A stretch of 64,000 nt of DNA from Pelagerythrobacter marinus (GTDB lineage: Bacteria; Pseudomonadota; Alphaproteobacteria; Sphingomonadales; Sphingomonadaceae), in contig NZ_WTYO01000004.1 in the NCBI RefSeq assembly GCF_009827515.1, positions 124,001-188,000 on the forward strand, given 5' to 3'. Made by a program: the position numbers and the translations under genes. The notes beneath the pieces are model-generated. The model saw only the letters and a program-made list of their open reading frames with translations. It was not told where the DNA came from and did no database searches. The stretch's first letter is position 1. The number at the start of each line of letters is the position of its first letter. This document shows positions 51,488 to 59,462 of this stretch, piece by piece.

Positions 51488-51790
51488 TCACTCGATCACC
51501 TTCGGCACGCCGAAGAAACCGTGTTCCGCCGCCGGGGCATTGGCCAGCACGTCGTCGCGCCGGTTGCCCCCGGTCAGCGGGTCCGCGTCGACCTCGTCCG
51601 CGCGCAGGCGCAGGCTGTTGGGGATCACGGCGGTCATCGGCTCGACCTCCGACGTATCGACTTCGCCGAGCTGTTCGACCCAGTCGAGAATCTGCGACAG
51701 CTCGGGCGCCATGCGCGCCAGCTCGTCCTCGCTCATCTTGATGCGGGCCAGCGAGGCGATCTTCGCCACGGTGGTCTGGTCGACGGACAT
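51488..51790 (-). CDS. gatC: Aspartyl/glutamyl-tRNA amidotransferase subunit C
   Basis: 100 residues: [46 protein letters not shown] and the C-terminal LRADEV..D..R..VLANAP..E.GFF.VPKV pattern of GatC. It stabilises GatA and joins it to GatB. The start at 51790 leaves no longer extension; an upstream ATG would add 24 residues absent from the family. First gene of the gatC-gatA-X-gatB unit. Confidence 0.94.
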   Translation of the reverse strand: MSVDQTTVAKIASLARIKMSEDELARMAPELSQILDWVEQLGEVDTSEVEPMTAVIPNSLRLRADEVDADPLTGGNRRDDVLANAPAAEHGFFGVPKVIE

Positions 51791-51913
51791 GCGGATTTGC
51801 CCTTCGTGCTGGAAAGGATTGCGGATAGCCGGGGCGCTAGCAGCGCGCCGGGCGGCATTCAAGCTGGCATGCCGGTGCCGGGGGCGGCACCGCGGCGCAG
51901 CGCCGGGCGGCGG

Positions 51914-52453
51914 TTACTCGCCCGGTTGCGGCGCGCCGGCGCCCTGGCCCTGCTGCTGCATCTGCATCATCTGCTGCATGGCCTGCATCCGCTGCTGGAA
52001 CTGCTCGAACGGCATGAAGTCGAGCAGCTCCACCTCGAACACCAGGTCGCTGTTCGCCGGAATGGCGACTTCGCCGGTCATCGGGTTGACCTTCTCGTCC
52101 CCGCCATAGGCTTTCTCGGCCGGGATCTCGACCAGGTACTTGCCGCCCTTCTGCATCTTCACCGCGCCTTCGCGGAACCCCTCGATCATCCCTTCCAGCG
52201 GCAGCGGGGTCGCCTGGCCTTCGTCGAAGACCGTGCCGTCGGCCAGCTTGCCGGTATAGTTGACCAGGACGACGTCGTCGGGCGCGGGGCTCGCGCCTTC
52301 GCCCGCCTCGACCACCTCGACCGAGACGCCTTGCGGCACCGCCGCCCAGGCGAGCCCGCCGGCGAGCAGGATCGCGACGAGGACGCCCAGCCACAGCTTG
52401 ATCAGGCTGCCCCTGGCGATGGGCTGGATCGGAACGCGGGTTACTTCGGTCAT
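51914..52453 (-). CDS. FKBP-type peptidyl-prolyl cis-trans isomerase, membrane-anchored
   Basis: 179 residues. N-terminal cytoplasmic tail and membrane anchor (about 18-38, LIKLWLGVLVAILLAGGLAWA), then an FKBP domain (about 55-148; LVNYTGKLADGTVFDEG, PLEGMIEGFREGAVKMQKGGKYLVEIP, YGG, FEVELLDF), and a Met/Gln-rich tail. It would fold proline-containing proteins on the periplasmic side. The catalytic Tyr/Phe positions appear intact. Upstream of it, rpsU is on the same strand with its own terminator between. Confidence 0.88.
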   Translation of the reverse strand: MTEVTRVPIQPIARGSLIKLWLGVLVAILLAGGLAWAAVPQGVSVEVVEAGEGASPAPDDVVLVNYTGKLADGTVFDEGQATPLPLEGMIEGFREGAVKMQKGGKYLVEIPAEKAYGGDEKVNPMTGEVAIPANSDLVFEVELLDFMPFEQFQQRMQAMQQMMQMQQQGQGAGAPQPGE

Positions 52454-52472
52454 GCAAGGTTCCTGAAATGCG

Positions 52473-52502
52473 AAAGGGCGCGGGAATCGCTTCCCGCGCC
52501 CT
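52473..52502 (-). terminator. Hairpin terminator after rpsU
   Basis: AGGGCGCGGGAA-TCGC-TTCCCGCGCCCT, a 12-bp perfect stem; on the minus strand it is followed by TTTCGC. It lies about 70 bases after the rpsU stop and 20 bases before the FKBP start. Confidence 0.75.
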
Positions 52503-52574
52503 GTAGGCTTAACGCTGCTGTGGGTTCAAGCGCGAAGCATCGCCGCGCGCCCCGCCGGGGGCGCGGGCCGCACC

Positions 52575-52781
52575 TTACTTGGCGCCGTCACGCTCCGCCC
52601 GCTTGCGTTCCAGCTTGCGCGCGCGGCGCACGGCGGCGGCCTTTTCGCGCGCGCGCTTTTCGCTGGGCTTCTCGTAATGGCGGCGCAGCTTCATCTCGCG
52701 ATAGACGCCTTCGCGCTGCAGCTTCTTCTTGAGCGCGCGCAGGGCCTGGTCGACGTTGTTATCGCGAACGATGATCTGCAT
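52575..52781 (-). CDS. rpsU: 30S ribosomal protein S21
   Basis: 68 residues, starting [21 protein letters not shown], with the basic tail [18 protein letters not shown] typical of bS21. It binds the small ribosomal subunit near the anti-Shine-Dalgarno region of 16S rRNA. The ATG at 52781 is preceded by GAGGTGTTTGAATTC. A 13-residue longer start is in frame but lacks family support. Probably its own transcription unit. Confidence 0.95.
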   Translation of the reverse strand: MQIIVRDNNVDQALRALKKKLQREGVYREMKLRRHYEKPSEKRAREKAAAVRRARKLERKRAERDGAK

Positions 52782-53092
52782 GAATTCAAACACCTCACAG
52801 CAACGGCGCAGAGCCCGCACAGCGCGGGGGATGCGCCTTTACGAATCGAACGAAAAACGCGCCGAATCCGTTCCGGACCGGCTCGAACCAGCGGGCACAT
52901 AGGCAAATCCGCGCGAATTGGCAAGCCGCCCGCGTGATCGGCGCGGCAACCCCCATGGCAGGCCCCATGGCACCCCCCATGGCAGGTGGTGCGCGCACGC
53001 GGCGGCGAAGGCCCCCGGCCGGCGCGGCGAAAGCCGCGCCCGCGGCCATCTCGATCCTCGACCTCGCCCCGTTTTGACCCTAAGGGCGGCGC
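52782..53092. other. 311-base gap between rpsU and crcB with a 12-bp tandem repeat
   Basis: Divergent promoter region of rpsU (minus) and crcB (plus). It contains three tandem copies of a 12-bp unit (see 52951-52986). I looked for a fluoride riboswitch before crcB and do not see its conserved parts. A 40-residue open frame (52955-53077, starting inside the repeat) exists but has no ribosome-binding site. Confidence 0.5.
52951..52986. repeat. Tandem repeat, three 12-bp units CCCCATGGCA(GG/CC)
   Basis: Units at 52951, 52963 and 52975: CCCCATGGCAGG, CCCCATGGCACC, CCCCATGGCAGG. Perfect in the first ten bases of each unit. A 12-bp unit means four codons, and changes in copy number would alter only the gap. 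Confidence 0.8.
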
Positions 53093-53506
53093 ATGACAAG
53101 CGTTTCACCGATCGCGGCCAGCCTCTACGTCTTCGTCGGCGGCGGCGCCGGGGCGATCCTGCGTTACCAGGCCGGCCGCTTGCTGACCCACCTGCTCGGC
53201 CCCCAGGCCGTGACCGCCTTCCCCTGGGCCACGCTGGCGGTCAACGTCATCGGCGGCTGCGCGATGGGCCTGCTCGCCGGATGGCTGGCGCGCCACGGCG
53301 GCGGCTCGGCGGGCGAACAGTGGCGCCTGCTCGCCGGGGTCGGCCTGCTGGGCGGCTTCACCACCTTTTCCGCCTTCAGCCTGGAGCTGATGCTGCTGAT
53401 CGAGCGGGGCCAGCCCTGGCTGGCGGCGACTTACGCGCTGGTCTCGGTCCTCGCCGGGCTGACCGCGCTCTACATCGGCCTGATCGCGATGCGGATCGCG
53501 GCATGA
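53093..53506 (+). CDS. crcB: CrcB/Fluc fluoride channel
   Basis: 137 residues with four membrane helices. Fluc marks are GGGAGAILRYQAGRL at the N-terminus, PWATLAVNVIGGCAMGLLAGW with the conserved Asn, and the sodium/fluoride segment LLGGFTTFSAFSLEL with the two Phe and Ser. It exports toxic fluoride as a dual-topology dimer. Its stop overlaps the next start by 4 bases (ATGA). Confidence 0.92.
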   Translation: MTSVSPIAASLYVFVGGGAGAILRYQAGRLLTHLLGPQAVTAFPWATLAVNVIGGCAMGLLAGWLARHGGGSAGEQWRLLAGVGLLGGFTTFSAFSLELMLLIERGQPWLAATYALVSVLAGLTALYIGLIAMRIAA

Positions 53507-54705
53507 GCGAGCGCGACGCCCCCGATCGGCGCTCTCCCCCGCGTTCGGGCGCGCGCGCCGAATCGCACAAGGTCCGCCAGTTCACCGTCGATCCCGACGA
53601 CGACGGCATCCGGCTGGACCGGTGGTTCAAGCGGCACCTGCCGCAAGTCGGCTTCGCGACGATTTCGAAGTGGGCGCGCACCGGGCAGGTCCGCGTCGAC
53701 GGCGGCCGCGCCCGGCCCGAAGATCGCCTGGCCGCCGGGCAGACGGTGCGCGTGCCCCCGGGAGGCGAGGCGCCGCATCGCAGGCCGCGCGCCCGGCGCC
53801 CGCTGACCGAGGCCGAGATTGCCGAGGCGCAGGCCATGGTCATCGCCGAGACGAAATCGGCGATCGTGCTCAACAAGCCGCCCGGCCTCGCCACCCAGGG
53901 CGGCAGCAAGACCCACCGCCACGTCGACGGCCTGCTCGACGCCTTCGCCCCGGGGGAGGACGATCCGCGCCCGCGCCTCGTCCACCGGCTGGACAAGGAT
54001 ACCAGCGGCGTCCTGCTGGTCGCGCGCACCCCGGGCAGCGCGGCGTCTTACTCCAAGCGGTTCGCAGGGCGCAGCGCGAAGAAAGTCTACTGGGCGCTCG
54101 TCGTCGGCGTGCCCGACGTGGCCGAAGGAACGATCGACGCCCCCCTGGCCAAGCAGCCGGGCACCGGGGGCGAGAAGATGCATGTCGACGAGGAAGGCGG
54201 CCAGCGCGCGGTCACCCGCTATCGCGTGGTGGACCGGGCGGGCAAGAAGGCGGCCTGGGTGGAGCTGGAGCCGCTGACCGGGCGCACCCACCAGCTGCGC
54301 GTGCACATGGCCGCGATCGGCCACCCGATCGTCGGCGACGGCAAGTACGGCGGTCAGGAAGCCTTCCTGACCGGCAGCGTCAGCCGCAAGATGCACCTGC
54401 ACGCGCGCCGCCTGATCATCGATCAGCCCGCCAGCGGCGGGAAACCCGGCGGCAAGCTGGACGTGACCGCCGAACTGCCCGAACACTTCGCCGCCTCGAT
54501 GGAACAGCTCGGCTTCGATCCCGCGGCGAGCCCGGCCGAGCCGCTGCGCGAGGCACCGCCCGAACGCTCGCGCGCCGAGAAGAAGCAGGCCGCCCGCCAG
54601 CACGCCAAGCAATATCGCAAGGCCCGGCGCGGCGAGCGGCGCCAGCGCGGCGACGCGGGCGGCAGGCCTAAGCGGCCCGGCGGCGGAAAGGGGCGGCGCA
54701 AGTGA
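53503..54705 (+). CDS. RluA-family pseudouridine synthase (RluC/RluD-like)
   Basis: 400 residues. An N-terminal S4 RNA-binding domain (about 28-90) and the RluA catalytic domain (about 110-310) with RLVHRLDKDTSGVLLVART, containing the catalytic Asp in HRLDKDTSG. The C-terminal ~90 residues are strongly basic, ending KRPGGGKGRRK, and absent from E. coli RluC. It modifies 23S rRNA uridines; exact sites are not readable. Overlaps crcB before it and the HAD gene after it (GTGA). Confidence 0.9.
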   Translation: MSERDAPDRRSPPRSGARAESHKVRQFTVDPDDDGIRLDRWFKRHLPQVGFATISKWARTGQVRVDGGRARPEDRLAAGQTVRVPPGGEAPHRRPRARRPLTEAEIAEAQAMVIAETKSAIVLNKPPGLATQGGSKTHRHVDGLLDAFAPGEDDPRPRLVHRLDKDTSGVLLVARTPGSAASYSKRFAGRSAKKVYWALVVGVPDVAEGTIDAPLAKQPGTGGEKMHVDEEGGQRAVTRYRVVDRAGKKAAWVELEPLTGRTHQLRVHMAAIGHPIVGDGKYGGQEAFLTGSVSRKMHLHARRLIIDQPASGGKPGGKLDVTAELPEHFAASMEQLGFDPAASPAEPLREAPPERSRAEKKQAARQHAKQYRKARRGERRQRGDAGGRPKRPGGGKGRRK

Positions 54706-55355
54706 CGGTGCGGCTCGCGGTATTCGATTGCGACGGCACGCTGGTCGACGGGCAGGCACCGATCTGCAACTCGATGGAAACCGCCTTCGCCAGCGCCGGC
54801 CTGCCCGCGCCCGAACGGCACACGATCCGGCGGATCGTCGGCCTCAGCCTGCCGCAGGCGGTGCGCCTGCTCGCGCCCGAGGCGGAGGAAGAGCGCCGCC
54901 GCCACGCGGTCGAGGCTTACAAGGAGGCGTTTCGCGCCTGCCGGCTCGACGGCACGCTGGAAGAGCCGCTGTTCGACGGCATTGCCGAAGCGATCGCCGG
55001 CCTGGCCGGGCGCGGGTGGACGCTGGGGGTCGCGACCGGCAAGTCCGACCGGGGGCTGACGAGCTGCCTTGCCACCCATGGCCTGGCCGAACGTTTCGTG
55101 ACTCTCCAGACCGCCGACCGGCACCCCTCCAAGCCCCACCCTGCCATGCTGGAAGCCGCCCTGGCCGAAGCCGGCGCGCTGGCAGACGACGCGGTGATGA
55201 TCGGCGACACGACGTTCGACATGGAAATGGCCCGCGCCGCGGGCGTGCGCGCGGTCGGGGTCGCCTGGGGATACCACAGCGAAGACGAACTGCGCGAGGC
55301 GGGGGCCGCGCTGGTCGCCTCCCACCCCGCCGAACTGGAGGAGCTGCTGCCATGA
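54702..55355 (+). CDS. HAD-superfamily phosphatase, phosphoglycolate phosphatase-like
   Basis: 217 residues. HAD motif I is FDCDGTLVDG (Asp9 and Asp11), motif III/IV is VMIGDTTFDMEMARAAG, and the Lys is in PSKPHP. The helical cap (about 20-80) is of the C1 type seen in Gph. It is probably a small-molecule phosphatase. Starts with GTG overlapping the pseudouridine synthase stop and ends overlapping the next start. Confidence 0.88.
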   Translation: MTVRLAVFDCDGTLVDGQAPICNSMETAFASAGLPAPERHTIRRIVGLSLPQAVRLLAPEAEEERRRHAVEAYKEAFRACRLDGTLEEPLFDGIAEAIAGLAGRGWTLGVATGKSDRGLTSCLATHGLAERFVTLQTADRHPSKPHPAMLEAALAEAGALADDAVMIGDTTFDMEMARAAGVRAVGVAWGYHSEDELREAGAALVASHPAELEELLP

Positions 55356-55558
55356 ACGATCCCGCCATGGGGCGCCATTTCGCGATCGTCGCGGTCCGTT
55401 TCACCGGCATTGCCTTCATCCTCCTCGGCATTCTCGCGCTGCGCGGGGCGATCGATCTTGCCGACGGGGCCGGCTACGTCCTGATCGCGGTCGGCCTGCT
55501 CGAGGTCTTCCTCGTGCCGATGATCCTCGTCCGCCGGTGGAGGACGCCGCGGCAATGA
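55352..55558 (+). CDS. Small inner-membrane protein, unknown function
   Basis: 68 residues with two hydrophobic helices (about 13-32 and 40-60) joined by a short acidic loop (LADGAG), and a basic C-terminus (RRWRTPRQ). No family known to me. Its start and its stop both overlap neighbours by 4 bases (ATGA), so it is translated with the HAD phosphatase and the ATP12 chaperone. Confidence 0.8.
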   Translation: MNDPAMGRHFAIVAVRFTGIAFILLGILALRGAIDLADGAGYVLIAVGLLEVFLVPMILVRRWRTPRQ

Positions 55559-56265
55559 AGCGTTTCTACCGCGAAGTCTCGGTCGCGCCGCATGCGGACG
55601 GCTGGCGCGTCGCGCTCGACGGGCGGGCGATCAGGACCCCGCTCGGCGCCCCGCAGGTCGTGCCCACGCGGGCCCTGGCGGAGGCGATGGCGGACGAATG
55701 GCGCCGGCAGGGGGAAACGATCGATACCGCCGGCTTCGTCCTGCGCGACCTGGCCGATTACGCGATCGACGTCGTCCGGGGCGATCGCGCGGCCGCGATC
55801 GACGGCCTGCTCGCTTTCGCGCAAACCGATACGCTGTGCTACCGCGCCGATCCCGAGGACGCGCTCTATCGCCGCCAGCACGAGGTCTGGGAACCGCTGG
55901 TGACCGCGCTGGAGGCGCGCGAGGGGGTGCGCCTCGAACGGGTCAGCGGGGTGATCCACCGTCCGCAGCCGGCCCCGACACTGGCCGCCCTGCGCGCCCG
56001 GCTGGAGGGGGCGGACGACTTCGCCCTGTCGGGCGTCCACGCGATGGCATCGCTCGCCGCCTCGCTCTGCGTCGCGCTGGCCGCGCTGCACGACGATGCC
56101 GATGCCGAGGCGCTGTGGAACGCGGCCAACCTGGAAGAAGACTGGCAGGCCGAGCTGTGGGGCCGCGACGAGGAAGCCGCCGCCCGCCGCGACCAGCGCC
56201 GCACCCGCTTCCTGGCCGCCAGCGAGTTCGCCGCACTGGCGCGGCGCGAATGGAATACGCGATAA
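55555..56265 (+). CDS. ATP12-family F1-ATPase assembly chaperone
   Basis: 236 residues starting MKRFYREVSV. The ATP12 pattern is visible: DGRAIRTPLGAPQVVPTRALAEAMADEW, LRDLADYAIDVV, and the central LCYRADPEDALYRRQHEVWEPL. It prevents misfolding of the F1 alpha subunit. Last gene of the crcB group; the following gene is unrelated and differs in base composition. Confidence 0.9.
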   Translation: MKRFYREVSVAPHADGWRVALDGRAIRTPLGAPQVVPTRALAEAMADEWRRQGETIDTAGFVLRDLADYAIDVVRGDRAAAIDGLLAFAQTDTLCYRADPEDALYRRQHEVWEPLVTALEAREGVRLERVSGVIHRPQPAPTLAALRARLEGADDFALSGVHAMASLAASLCVALAALHDDADAEALWNAANLEEDWQAELWGRDEEAAARRDQRRTRFLAASEFAALARREWNTR

Positions 56266-56334
56266 CGCCTGACCTGCCCAAGGCGCAGTGACGTTTTACC
56301 ACTGTTTATTGGTTTCCGCATAGATTGTTCGTCC

Positions 56335-56994
56335 ATGGTACGGGCGACCAAGATCTATAGGTATGTCATGGTGGTCGATGGCGGAATGGCTCCCAATCCG
56401 CGGGGAGAGTTTCTGTCCCTTGCTACCTGCAAGCCGGCAATCCGCAAATCTGCGAAGGAAGGCGACTGGGTCGTGGCCAACCGCGGATCGCCTCACAACG
56501 ACCAGGTCGTCTGGGCTGGCAGGATTTCCGAGATCTTACCTATTGCCGACTACTCACGCCGGCACCCGAAGCGGGAGGACGCCCTCTACCGCTTGGGTGA
56601 CACCGGCTTGCTGGAGCGTATTCCCGGGCGAGCCCCATGGTATCACCCCGAACACGACCAGCAGGCCAAGGACATGAAGGGCAATGTCCTTCTGTTCGAC
56701 TGGCAAGCGGCCTGGTACTTCGGCAGTCAGCCGCGCTCATGGCCGCAGGCTCTCGAACACCTGATCGCCCGGGGCCAGGGCCACCGCGTGAACGGCGTGA
56801 AGCCGACGGACGAGAAGACCCTCGTCGCATGGTTGCGCGTCGAACACAGTCCTGGGGCGATTGGATTGCCCAGAGATGGGTGGGAAGGCCCCCGGTCAAG
56901 CATGTGTTCGAGCCGACGCAGACCGAGATGTAACGCGCCATCTCCAGGACGGAGCAAACGCAGCAGCCCGAAGCCGAAACGCGCGCGTTGCTAG
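56335..56994 (+). pseudogene. Nmad2-like gene with a probable frameshift at its 3' end
   Basis: As read, 219 residues. The N-terminus (KIYRYVMVVDGGMAPNPRG, SLATCKPAIRKSAKEGDWVV) matches the nucleotide-modification-associated domain 2 family as I know it. The last ~35 residues (SSMCSSRRRPRC...) are Arg/Ser-rich and unlike a family end. Inserting one base in the five-C run at 56889-56893 changes the tail to EGPPVKHVFEPTQTEM and gives a stop at 56931-56933. So it is either a recent frameshift or a sequencing error. The gene is less GC-rich than its neighbours, lacks a clear RBS and its stop overlaps the next gene on the other strand, which suggests transfer. Confidence 0.6.
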
Positions 56995-57578
56995 CCCAGC
57001 CAGTCGGCGACCTGGCCGGCGACGTCGTTGGCCGCGCGGTTGAGCGCGGGGCCGACCTCGGCCGCCTCGGGCGCGACGGCGGGGATCACGCTTTCGAACC
57101 GGCGCGTCTCTATTCCCCGGTCGGCGGTGTCGCGGATCGCGTCGAAGCGCACGACGACCGAGGACGTGGCCGCATCGTAGCCGAAATCGCGCAGCACGCC
57201 GCGCAGCTGGGTGCTCGGCGTCAGCGCCGGATCGTCCGAATCGATCACCACGCGCGCGGTGCGGGTGCGGATCGTTTCGGCCAGGAGCGTGCGGAACAGC
57301 CGGGCCGGCTTGTCCACCCAGACCGCGTCTTTCAGATAGGCGAGGCTGGCATCGTCCACCCGCACCGGCACGCGCACGACGTCCAGCCGCGCGGGCGCAT
57401 CGGGCACGATGATCGCGAGCGAGCCCGCGGCCGTGCCCGCCGCGCCCGATCCCGCCGGGGCCTGCGCCGTCGGCGTCAGCGTCAGCAGGCTTTCGGGCGG
57501 TTCGCTGCCGAAGCTGACGCACCCGGCCAGCGCGGCGAGCGCCGCGAGCGCCGGAAAGGTCCTGGTTGTCGCGCGCAT
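56991..57578 (-). CDS. ABC-type transport auxiliary lipoprotein (PqiC/MlaC-like place)
   Basis: 195 residues. A lipoprotein signal peptide with lipobox LAGC (Cys20) and a PqiC/YmbA-type domain (VRVDDASLAYLKDAVWVDKPARL, RTARVVIDSD, LNRAANDVAGQVADWL). In such operons this lipoprotein is the periplasmic partner of the MCE-domain protein. The start at 57578 gives the signal peptide directly; ATG at 57608, overlapping mlaD, would add ten residues. Last gene of the Mla unit. Confidence 0.87.
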   Translation of the reverse strand: MRATTRTFPALAALAALAGCVSFGSEPPESLLTLTPTAQAPAGSGAAGTAAGSLAIIVPDAPARLDVVRVPVRVDDASLAYLKDAVWVDKPARLFRTLLAETIRTRTARVVIDSDDPALTPSTQLRGVLRDFGYDAATSSVVVRFDAIRDTADRGIETRRFESVIPAVAPEAAEVGPALNRAANDVAGQVADWLG

Positions 57579-57604
57579 GGCCTTCCCCTGTCGTCCGGCG
57601 CCGG

Positions 57605-58564
57605 TCATGGTTCGTAATCGGGCAGCTTCTGCCCCTCGATCAGCGAGCCGGCGCCCTGGGTTTCGATCTTCTCGGTCACCTTGCGCAGCGCCTTGCTGGT
57701 CGCCCGCAAGTCCTGCAACGCGGCCTCCGCCGCGGGCAGCGTGCTTTCGCTCAGCTGGCGCGTGGCGGGCTGCGCCTGTTCCATCGTCTGGGTCAGGGCA
57801 TTGGCCGCCGTCTCGGCCGAAGTGAGGGTGGAGCGCAGCTGCGTCGCCAGCGATTGCCCTTCCTGGTTCAGCAGGCGGTCGGTCGATCCCATGACTTTCT
57901 CGAACGCGTCCAGCGCCTCGCTCGATTCGCGCAAGGTCACTTGCAGTTCGGCCATCGTGCGTTCGATCTGCGGCGCGGTCTGCGCGAGGTCGGCCGTCAT
58001 CCGGTTGGTGTTGCGCAGGATGCCCGCGATCTCGCCCTGGTTCTCGTCCGAGAGGAGCATTGTCAGCCGCTCGGTCAGCGTGGCGAGCCGTTCGAGCAGC
58101 AGGGGCGCATTGGCGAGCAGTTCGCCCAGGCCGCCCGGCTTGGTCGGGATCACCGGCACGCCTTCGGGGCAGGCAGTATGGCCCGCCCCCTCGGCACAGG
58201 TCAGCGCCGGGGCATCGCGCCGCGCGCCGTCGAGCAGGATCGTCGAAACCCCGGTGAACGAGCCCTGGATCGTCGCGGTCGTGCCGACGCGGATCGGCAC
58301 CTCGTCCTTCACCTTGACGCGCACGCGCACGAACTGGGGATCGGTTTCCCACAGCGCGATCTGGCTCACCTGCCCCACCGGGACGCCGGCGAAGGAGACT
58401 TGCGAGCCGTTTGCCAGCCCGGCCACCGATTGCTTGAAGAAGATGTCGTATTCGTCCTGCGCGCCCTGCCCCAGGCGGGCGAGCCAGACGAAGAACAGCG
58501 CGGCACCGGCCAGCAACGCCAGCGTCACGGCCCCTACCCAGACATGATTTGCGCGTGTTTCCAT
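57605..58564 (-). CDS. mlaD: MlaD-family MCE-domain lipid-transport protein
   Basis: 319 residues. An N-terminal membrane anchor (about 8-30) and one MCE domain (about 35-150; VGQVSQIALWETDPQFVRVRV, TATIQGSFTGVSTILLDG) followed by a long helical coiled-coil (about 150-300) as in MlaD relatives of Alphaproteobacteria. It forms the hexameric ring that passes phospholipids between membranes. The protein ends overlapping the lipoprotein's alternative start. Confidence 0.9.
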   Translation of the reverse strand: METRANHVWVGAVTLALLAGAALFFVWLARLGQGAQDEYDIFFKQSVAGLANGSQVSFAGVPVGQVSQIALWETDPQFVRVRVKVKDEVPIRVGTTATIQGSFTGVSTILLDGARRDAPALTCAEGAGHTACPEGVPVIPTKPGGLGELLANAPLLLERLATLTERLTMLLSDENQGEIAGILRNTNRMTADLAQTAPQIERTMAELQVTLRESSEALDAFEKVMGSTDRLLNQEGQSLATQLRSTLTSAETAANALTQTMEQAQPATRQLSESTLPAAEAALQDLRATSKALRKVTEKIETQGAGSLIEGQKLPDYEP

Positions 58565-58586
58565 GTAAGCAAGCTACCTCGCGCCC

Positions 58587-59462
58587 CTATGCCCCGCCTG
58601 GCGGGGGATTGTCCATCGTTTCGGCGTCCGACTGGCGCTGCTTGCTGTCGCGCGCGGCGCGGCCGCGCGGGCCGTTGAAGTATTCGTCGATCCACGGGTG
58701 GTCGGTTTCGAGCAGCTCGGGAATCGTGCCGACCGCGATCACCCGGCGATCGGCGAGCACCGCCACCCGGTCGCAGATCTCGTAAAGCGTATCGAGATCG
58801 TGCGTGATCAGGAACACCGTCAGCCCCAGCGTCTGCTGCAGTTCGCGGGTCAGGCGGTCGAACTTGGCCGCGCCGATCGGGTCCAGCCCGGCGGTCGGCT
58901 CGTCGAGGAACAGCAGTTCCGGGTCCAGCGCCAGTGCGCGCGCGAGCCCGGCGCGCTTGCGCATCCCGCCCGAAAGCTCCGACGGGTACTTGCTCACCGC
59001 GTCTTCCGGCAGGCCGGAGAGCACGACCTTGTACCGCGCGATCTCGTGCAGCAGGTCGGGCTCTATCTCGGGATAGAACTGCTTGAGCGGGACCTCGACG
59101 TTCTCCCCCACGGTGAGGGTGGAGAACAGCGCGCCGCCCTGGAACAGGACGCCCCAGCGGTTACGCAGGCCCAGGTTCTCGTCCGGCTCGGCATCGGTGA
59201 TCGATCGTCCGAAGACCTCGATATCGCCCGCATCGGGCGTCTGCAGCCCGATGATCGACCGCATGAGGACCGACTTGCCGGTGCCCGATCCGCCGACCAC
59301 GCCGAGGATTTCCCCCCGGTTGACGGTGAGCGAGAGATCCTCGTGGATCGTCTGCTCGCCGAACCGGTTCACCAGCCCTTCCACCACGATCGGGTGATCG
59401 CCGCGAAACCGCTCGTACCGGCCGAGGCCCCGGGCCTCCCGTTCGCTTTCGTCCTCGCTCAT
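58587..59462 (-). CDS. mlaF: MlaF, ABC transporter ATP-binding subunit of lipid transport
   Basis: 291 residues. Walker A GGSGTGKSVLMRSI, Q-loop LFQGGALFS, signature LSGGMRKRAGLARAL, Walker B LLFLDEPTAGLDP and switch LITHDLDTL are all intact. The acidic N-terminal extension (first ~20 residues) is specific here. It drives phospholipid transport with MlaE and MlaD. Starts with ATGA overlap to mlaE; an ATG two codons upstream is possible. Confidence 0.92.
   Translation of the reverse strand: MSEDESEREARGLGRYERFRGDHPIVVEGLVNRFGEQTIHEDLSLTVNRGEILGVVGGSGTGKSVLMRSIIGLQTPDAGDIEVFGRSITDAEPDENLGLRNRWGVLFQGGALFSTLTVGENVEVPLKQFYPEIEPDLLHEIARYKVVLSGLPEDAVSKYPSELSGGMRKRAGLARALALDPELLFLDEPTAGLDPIGAAKFDRLTRELQQTLGLTVFLITHDLDTLYEICDRVAVLADRRVIAVGTIPELLETDHPWIDEYFNGPRGRAARDSKQRQSDAETMDNPPPGGA

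Noticed and set aside
52955-53077. 40-residue open frame (MAGPMAPPMAGG...) between rpsU and crcB
   Set aside because: Starts inside the 12-bp repeat and has no ribosome-binding site or recognisable domain.
52782-53092. Fluoride riboswitch before crcB
   Set aside because: The conserved GGNGAUGG-type start and pseudoknot partner were not found in the gap.
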